Assembly (NCBI GenBank): GCA_002451085.1
Contig: DKBE01000058.1
Coordinates: forward strand, 1-11,328
DNA length: 11,328 nucleotides
Origin: Proteobacteria bacterium UBA6908
Lineage (GTDB): Bacteria > Pseudomonadota > Gammaproteobacteria > Acidiferrobacterales > UBA6901
Reading direction: 5' to 3'
The notes beneath the pieces were generated by a model, which was not told the origin of the DNA, ran no database searches, and saw nothing but the letters and a program-made list of their open reading frames with translations. The position numbers were made by a program, and so were the translations under genes. Below, in pieces: positions 6,774 through 11,328 of this stretch; the stretch's first letter is position 1; every line of letters starts with the position of its first letter.

Positions 6774-6788
6774 GGATAGGCCGGTTGT

Positions 6789-7712
6789 TTATTTCACCAT
6801 GGTCAGCCACTGCGGATAGCGGCTGCCGCGGCCGTACACGAGGTCGAAGTAGGCCGCCTGCAGTTTCTCGGTAACCGGTCCGCGCCGGCCGATACCGATT
6901 GGGCGGCCGTCGAGTTCACGGATCGGCGTGACTTCCGCGGCCGTACCGGTGAAAAATGCTTCATCGGCGATCAGCACCTCGTCACGGGTGATACGCTTCT
7001 CGATCACCTTGAGATGGGCATCGGCCGCCAGTTGCATGACCGTGGCACGGGTGATTCCATCAAGTGCCGAGGTAACATCTGGTGTATACAGTACGCCGTC
7101 GCGCACGATGAAAATATTCTCGCCACTGCCTTCAGAGACATAGCCCTCGGTGTCGAGCAGCAGGGCCTCATCGCAACCGCAGGCCAGCGCCTCACGCAGG
7201 GCCATCATCGAATTCATGTAGTTGCCATTGGCCTTGGCCCGGCACATGGTCACATTCACGTGGTGACGGTTGTAGCTCGAGGTTCGCACCTTGATGCCAT
7301 TGGTCTGGCCATCCTCGCCGAGGTAAGCACCCCAGTGCCAGGCGGCGATAATCACATGCACCTTGAGGTTGTCGGCGCGCAGGCCCATGCCCTCGCTGCC
7401 ATAGAAGCACATCGGACGTATGTAGGCGGACTTGAGCTGGTTTTCGCGCACCGCCGCGCGGGTCGCCTCGTTGAGTTCATCCTTACTATAAGGAATAGCC
7501 ATGCCGAGGATGTGTGCCGAACGGAATAGCCGGTCGGTGTGCGCCTGCAGACGGAAGATCGCCGTGCCCTTCGACGTTTCATAGGCACGCACACCCTCGA
7601 ACACGCCCATGCCGTAATGCAGGGTATGCGTCAGCACATGGGTGGTCGCCTCGCGCCACGGCACCAGCTTGCCGTCGTACCAGATAACCCCGTCACGATC
7701 TGCCATCGACAT
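6789..7712 (-). CDS. ilvE: Branched-chain amino acid aminotransferase
   Basis: A 307-residue fold-type IV PLP enzyme, close to the 309 residues of E. coli IlvE. It catalyses the final reversible transamination that makes leucine, isoleucine and valine from their 2-oxo acids with glutamate as donor, in the cytoplasm. Visible motifs: HTLHYGMGVFEGVRAYET (29-46), RLFRSA (61-66), the PLP-binding lysine at 160 in RAKANGNYMNS (158-168), equivalent to the E. coli catalytic Lys, EGYVSEGSGENIF (about 188-200) and GITRATV, which binds the cofactor phosphate. ATG 7712 is preferred to ATG 7706 because GGAGAG lies 8 nt before it. The gene begins 15 nt after glnE, with the ribosome binding site next to the glnE stop, consistent with one operon. 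Fold-type IV also includes D-amino acid aminotransferases and aminodeoxychorismate lyase, but the length and motifs fit IlvE. Confidence 0.95.
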   Translation of the reverse strand: MSMADRDGVIWYDGKLVPWREATTHVLTHTLHYGMGVFEGVRAYETSKGTAIFRLQAHTDRLFRSAHILGMAIPYSKDELNEATRAAVRENQLKSAYIRPMCFYGSEGMGLRADNLKVHVIIAAWHWGAYLGEDGQTNGIKVRTSSYNRHHVNVTMCRAKANGNYMNSMMALREALACGCDEALLLDTEGYVSEGSGENIFIVRDGVLYTPDVTSALDGITRATVMQLAADAHLKVIEKRITRDEVLIADEAFFTGTAAEVTPIRELDGRPIGIGRRGPVTEKLQAAYFDLVYGRGSRYPQWLTMVK

Positions 7713-7720
7713 CGTTGCAA

Positions 7721-7726
7721 CTCTCC
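7721..7726 (-). promoter_or_regulatory. Shine-Dalgarno site of ilvE
   Basis: The minus-strand reading is GGAGAG, 8 nt before ATG 7712 and 1 nt after the TAG stop of glnE (7728-7730). It favours ATG 7712 over ATG 7706 and suggests that ribosomes finishing glnE can start ilvE. Confidence 0.65.
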
Positions 7727-7727
7727 A

Positions 7728-10625
7728 CTAACTGCTGCGTTCAATGATTCTCCGCCACAATGCGGTGACCTGCGCCGGGAACTCACCCGCCTCGTGCACG
7801 GCCACCAGCGGCTTGCGTTCCATGAGCTTGAGACGCTGCTCGGCACCCAGATAATGGCGATACGCCTTTCGCAACAGATCGGCGTCCGCGGGATCCAGGC
7901 ACCCGCGTTCTTCCAGCGCCTCCAGAAGCGAAAGGTTGTCCCGGTGCCGGATCAGCTCCGGGTGATCGTGCGACCAGCGCAATACGGCATATTGCACCAT
8001 AAATTCCACGTCAATCATACCGCCCGGGTCGTGCTTGAGGTCGAATTCGTCCGGCGCATGCGCGGTACGGGCCTCGAGCATACGTTGGCGCATGGCCAGC
8101 ACCTCGGTTCGCAGGTTCTCGGGATCGCGTGGCCGGCACAGGATATCGCGGCGGATCTCCTCGAAGGACTGGCATAGCACTTCGTCACCGGCGATCGGCC
8201 GCGCCCGGATCAGCGCCTGATGTTCCCAAACCCAGGCATGCTCGGTCTGGTAGTCGCGGAAGGCGGTCGGATCGGTTACCAGCAGACCGGAACGACCGCT
8301 GGGCCGCAGACGCGTATCCACCTCATACAGAATACCACCACTGGTTCGGGCGGTGAGGACATGGATCAGCCGTTGCCCGAGCCGGGCAAAGAACGTTTCA
8401 TTGGCAATCACGCGCGGTCCTTCGGTCTCGCCACCGGCTTCGGCACCGTGCAGGAAAATCATGTCGAGATCGGAGGTATATCCCAGCTCCAGACTGCCAA
8501 GCTTGCCGTAGGCGATCACCGCAAAGCCGGGGAACTCGACCTCACCATCGCGAGCCAGCGTTGGTCGTCCGTGTTTGCGCTCCAGATCGGCCTTCGCCAG
8601 ATCCAATGCATACTCCACCACTACTTCGGCAATCTCGCCCAGGTGGCGCCCGATTTGTTCCGGTGTCAGCCCCGGACCGACATCCGCCGCCGCCACCCGC
8701 AATACATGCCCGTGGCGAAATTCGCGCAGCGCATCCATCTGTACCTCGAGATCCTCGGCCGGCAAGCGCGCCAACCGCGCCTGAAGTTCCGAAGCCAGCG
8801 CCGCATGCGACAGCGGTGCGTACAAACCGGCCGGGTCCATGAGCTCATCGAGCAGGATCGGATGGGCACTGAGGTACTGGGCGATCCATTCACTGGCGCC
8901 ACACAGCTTCACCAGCTGCGACAACACCAGCGGATTCTCGACCAGCAGCGCCAGGTAGACCGAGCGCTTTCCGATCATCTCGATCAAATGAATGAGGCGC
9001 GACAAGGTGGTGTTGGGGTCGGGGGTGAGCCCGGCCGCACCGAGCAGCAACGGCATGAGCTTGTCGAGGCGTTCGCGGCCGTTGGCCGACAGCGCGCTGT
9101 ACGCTCCGCCGGATCGCAACTCTCGCAGCAGATGCAGCGCCTGATCCGGATCCCGGTAACCGGCACTCGTCAGCAATTTCAGGGCCGTGGCACTATCCAG
9201 CGACCCGGCCCATACCGCATGCAACCCCGGCTCGGCACCTGCGGGTGCTTCACCCTGTGGCGCGGTGAATACCGATTCGAAATGCTCGTGCACGCGCTGC
9301 ATGTGGCGCGTCAGGACCTTGCGGAAGCTCTCCCAATCGCCAAAACCCATGCCCGCCGCCACACGCCAACAGTCAAGATCGGTCGCCGGCAGTGCCTGGG
9401 TCTGTTGGTCACTGATTTCCTGCAGGCGATGTTCGGTATGACGCAGAAATACATAGGCCTCACGCAGCTCTTTCTCCATCTGCGCAGTCAGGTCACCTTC
9501 CGCCGCCAGTTGCGCCAGCACCGGCAGGAGACGGCGCTCCTGCAGACGCGGATCGCGTCCACCGCGGATCAACTGAAACGCCTGGGCAATGAACTCCACT
9601 TCACGGATACCGCCGGGACCGAGCTTGATGTTGGATTGGATGCCCTTGCGCAACAGTTCGCGATGGATCGCCCCCTTCATATCGCGGATTTCCTCGACCG
9701 CGGTGTAATCGAGGTAGCGCCGGAACACGAATGGGCGCAACAACTCCAGCAGCACCGCACCAGCCGCGCGGTCACCGGCCACCAGGCGAGTCTTGATCAG
9801 GGCGTAGCGTTCCCACATGCGACCATGAATCTGGTAGTACTGTTCCATGGCATCAAACGACAACACCAAGGGACCGCTCGCGCCGTTCGGACGCAGGCGC
9901 ATGTCGACCCGGAACACGAATCCATCGCCCGTGGGTTCACTCAACGCCTGAATGAGGCGCTGCCCCAGACGCAGAAAAAATTCGTGGTTGCTCAAGCCCG
10001 CCTTGTCGGCCTGTCCCTCGCCGGAATACGCGAAGATCAGATCGATGTCGGAGGAAAAATTCAGCTCCTGCCCACCGAGCTTGCCCATGCCGAGCACGAC
10101 GAACGCGGCAGGCCGGCCGCTGGCGGCCTCGGTGGGCTGGCCATCACGCTCCACCGCCCACAGCAGCAGCTTGTCGAGCGCCGTTTGCAGGCAAGCATCG
10201 GCCAGGCCGGACAGGCTCGCGAGCGTTTCCTCGAGGCTCGCCCGCCCGGCGAGATCGCGCCAGGCAATGCGCACCATTTCGTACTGGCGCGCGAGACGCA
10301 GCGCGCGCTTGAGTGCCAGCTCGTCGGTGCATTCGGCAACCGCCGCCTGTACGCGCGCCACGATGGTGTCACCCGTCTCAGTCCGCAGGAGATCACCACT
10401 TTCGAGCAAACCCGGCAACAATGCTGTCTGCGCGGCACAGGCGCGCGCCACAAAGTCGCTGCATGCCAGCACCCGCGCTGCCGACTGCGCCCAGGCCGGA
10501 TCGGCGCCGTTCCATTTGGACAACACCGACTGCAGCTCCGCCCAGTGGGCGATCGCGACCGGCTGCAATGCCTTTGGCAGCTCATGCAGTCCGTGTTCGA
10601 AGGCGGTTTGCAGGGACGAATTCAT
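7728..10625 (-). CDS. glnE: Bifunctional glutamine synthetase adenylyltransferase/adenylyl-removing enzyme
   Basis: A 965-residue protein from ATG 10625, slightly longer than E. coli GlnE (946). It adenylylates glutamine synthetase when nitrogen is plentiful and removes AMP when nitrogen is scarce, steered by PII protein and glutamine. Two nucleotidyltransferase domains are visible. The N-terminal adenylyl-removing domain has GMGKLGGQELNFSSDIDLI at 179-197, followed by RVDMRLRPNG and the GPGGIREVEFIAQ motif. The C-terminal adenylylating domain has AYGKLGSLELGYTSDLDMIF at 705-724, followed by EVDTRLRPSGRSG and PGGMIDVEFMVQY. Both carry the catalytic D-x-D pair, so both activities are probably intact. 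The start is uncertain: in-frame ATG 10658/10655 and GTG 10679 lie upstream, and none has a clear ribosome binding site; 10625 is chosen because the alpha-helical family N-terminus starts there. It is the first gene of the operon. Confidence 0.95.
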   Translation of the reverse strand: MNSSLQTAFEHGLHELPKALQPVAIAHWAELQSVLSKWNGADPAWAQSAARVLACSDFVARACAAQTALLPGLLESGDLLRTETGDTIVARVQAAVAECTDELALKRALRLARQYEMVRIAWRDLAGRASLEETLASLSGLADACLQTALDKLLLWAVERDGQPTEAASGRPAAFVVLGMGKLGGQELNFSSDIDLIFAYSGEGQADKAGLSNHEFFLRLGQRLIQALSEPTGDGFVFRVDMRLRPNGASGPLVLSFDAMEQYYQIHGRMWERYALIKTRLVAGDRAAGAVLLELLRPFVFRRYLDYTAVEEIRDMKGAIHRELLRKGIQSNIKLGPGGIREVEFIAQAFQLIRGGRDPRLQERRLLPVLAQLAAEGDLTAQMEKELREAYVFLRHTEHRLQEISDQQTQALPATDLDCWRVAAGMGFGDWESFRKVLTRHMQRVHEHFESVFTAPQGEAPAGAEPGLHAVWAGSLDSATALKLLTSAGYRDPDQALHLLRELRSGGAYSALSANGRERLDKLMPLLLGAAGLTPDPNTTLSRLIHLIEMIGKRSVYLALLVENPLVLSQLVKLCGASEWIAQYLSAHPILLDELMDPAGLYAPLSHAALASELQARLARLPAEDLEVQMDALREFRHGHVLRVAAADVGPGLTPEQIGRHLGEIAEVVVEYALDLAKADLERKHGRPTLARDGEVEFPGFAVIAYGKLGSLELGYTSDLDMIFLHGAEAGGETEGPRVIANETFFARLGQRLIHVLTARTSGGILYEVDTRLRPSGRSGLLVTDPTAFRDYQTEHAWVWEHQALIRARPIAGDEVLCQSFEEIRRDILCRPRDPENLRTEVLAMRQRMLEARTAHAPDEFDLKHDPGGMIDVEFMVQYAVLRWSHDHPELIRHRDNLSLLEALEERGCLDPADADLLRKAYRHYLGAEQRLKLMERKPLVAVHEAGEFPAQVTALWRRIIERSS

Positions 10626-10699
10626 GCAGTGATTCGGTGACGGGCTCAACTGCATCATAATAGAGTTCAGCGCACGCACGAACCCATCGGAGGGTTGCC
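10626..10699. promoter_or_regulatory. Divergent promoter region between glnE and O-methyltransferase
   Basis: This 74-nt spacer is the only non-coding interval in the window long enough for promoters, and both flanking genes point away from it. A short AT-rich core at 10654-10663 (ATCATAATAG region) reads CATAAT on the + strand and TATTAT or TATGAT on the - strand, possible -10 elements for each direction. No convincing -35 element is seen at the usual spacing on either side, and no clear sigma-54 or operator motif. If glnE starts at an upstream codon the core would lie in its coding sequence. Confidence 0.4.
10689..10694 (+). promoter_or_regulatory. Shine-Dalgarno site of the O-methyltransferase
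   Basis: GGAGGG ends 5 nt before ATG 10700. It is a strong ribosome binding site and fixes the start of the truncated gene. Confidence 0.75.
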
Positions 10700-11328
10700 A
10701 TGATTCCGGTCGTTCCGAAACCGATCGAAGACTATTGTCTTGCCCACACCAGCCCGACCGACCCGCTGCTCGAAGAACTGGCCGGCTATACCCGCGCCCA
10801 CTGCAAGATGCCGCAAATGTTGACCGGCCCGGTCGAAGGCACCTTTCTGCGCATGCTGGTGCAAACCAGCAGCGCGCGCCGGGTGCTGGAGATCGGCACC
10901 TTTACCGGCTATTCGGCCCTCAGCATGGCCGCCGGTCTTCCGGAGGACGGCGAGTTGATTACCTGCGACATCGACCCGGACACCAACGCCATTGCCCGTT
11001 CATTCTGGGCACGCAGCCCGCACGGCGGCAAGATCAGCCCGCGACTCGGGCCGGCGCTGGAAACGCTGGCAACCCTGCCTGTCGAGCCGGCATTCGATCT
11101 TGTGTTTATCGATGCCGACAAGGAAAACTACCAGAACTACTACGAGGCCGTGCTGCCGCGGTTACGGGCCGGCGGCCTGATCGCCGCTGACAATACCCTA
11201 TGGTCCGGAAAGGTTCTCGACCCCAGGGAAAAATCCGATCACGCGATCGTTGCCTTTAACGACTACGTCTGTCGCGACCCGCGAGTCGAGCACGTACTGC
11301 TGAGCGTGCGCGACGGGGTGTTGCTGAT
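10700..11328 (+). CDS. O-methyltransferase family 3, caffeoyl-CoA/catechol type, 3' end missing
   Basis: The frame is open from ATG 10700 to the window end, giving 209 complete codons without a stop; family members are about 220 residues, so only roughly ten residues are probably missing. The order of motifs fits the metal-dependent O-methyltransferase family (PF01596): PQMLTGPVEG near 38-47, EIGTFTGYS (64-72) for S-adenosylmethionine, CDIDPD (89-94), VFIDADKENY (135-144), and AADNTLWSGKV (162-172). Asp138, Asp164 and Asn165 have the same spacing (26 residues, then adjacent) as the three metal ligands of plant caffeoyl-CoA O-methyltransferase. Bacterial members methylate catechol-like or other small hydroxylated compounds, often with loose specificity; the natural substrate here is unknown. 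It is transcribed away from glnE from a shared 74-nt spacer and has no evident link to the LPS genes. Confidence 0.92.
   Translation, partial: MIPVVPKPIEDYCLAHTSPTDPLLEELAGYTRAHCKMPQMLTGPVEGTFLRMLVQTSSARRVLEIGTFTGYSALSMAAGLPEDGELITCDIDPDTNAIARSFWARSPHGGKISPRLGPALETLATLPVEPAFDLVFIDADKENYQNYYEAVLPRLRAGGLIAADNTLWSGKVLDPREKSDHAIVAFNDYVCRDPRVEHVLLSVRDGVLL

Larger units (their letters stand above)
2561..10625 (-). other. Putative seven-gene operon glnE to methyltransferase
   Basis: Seven genes run in the same direction with junctions of +15 (glnE/ilvE), +26 (ilvE/zinc finger), -8, -16, -17 and +22 nt; negative values are overlaps. No internal gap is long enough for an obvious promoter plus terminator, and none shows a hairpin with T-run. 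Co-transcription is inferred from spacing only, and internal promoters inside coding sequence are possible. Confidence 0.65.

Noticed and set aside
8220..10640. An 806-codon open frame on the + strand opposite glnE, starting at 8220.
   Set aside because: It lies wholly antisense to a confidently identified GlnE; the translation is rich in Gln, Arg and His with no recognisable domain, as expected for a shadow frame of high-GC coding DNA. No ribosome binding site stands out.

Overview
The window looks like chromosomal DNA from a Gram-negative gammaproteobacterium. The reasons are a full-length bifunctional GlnE, an IlvE of E. coli type, a WaaL/Wzy-type O-antigen ligase and several lipopolysaccharide (LPS) glycosyltransferases, all densely packed at a fairly high GC content. 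The order glnE-ilvE followed by LPS core genes is known from Pseudomonas and other gammaproteobacteria. I cannot name the genus. No rRNA, tRNA, CRISPR array, insertion sequence or phage gene was seen.

Layout, left to right. Positions 1-2580 (+ strand) hold three glycosyltransferase genes in a row: the 3' part of a family 2 enzyme, a complete family 2 enzyme of WaaE/KdtX type, and a family 4 (GT-B) enzyme that overlaps it by 4 nt. This run meets an opposing run head-on, and the last 20 nt of the two terminal genes overlap (2561-2580). Positions 2561-10625 (- strand) hold seven genes read right to left: glnE, ilvE, a 70-residue CHCC zinc-finger gene, an ELM1/DUF1022 gene, a WavL-like family 4 glycosyltransferase, an O-antigen ligase and a SAM-dependent methyltransferase. 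Gaps are at most 26 nt and three junctions overlap, so they probably form one operon. A 74-nt spacer (10626-10699) separates glnE from a divergent, 3'-truncated O-methyltransferase (10700 to the window end).

How the genes fit together: GlnE sets glutamine synthetase activity through reversible adenylylation, and IlvE makes branched-chain amino acids using glutamate as amino donor, so the first two genes are nitrogen and amino-acid metabolism. The remaining operon genes and the opposing trio are best explained as LPS core/O-antigen work. Glycosyltransferases would build the core oligosaccharide at the inner membrane, the ligase would join undecaprenyl-linked glycan to lipid A-core in the periplasm, and the methyltransferase may modify a sugar. 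The specific sugars cannot be read from the sequence.

The window is largely ordinary, and no strong candidate for a wholly new system was found. The points most worth a second look are the ELM1-family protein inside an LPS cluster, the metabolic-plus-envelope operon, the terminator-less convergent overlap, and a family 4 glycosyltransferase without the canonical E-x7-E residues.
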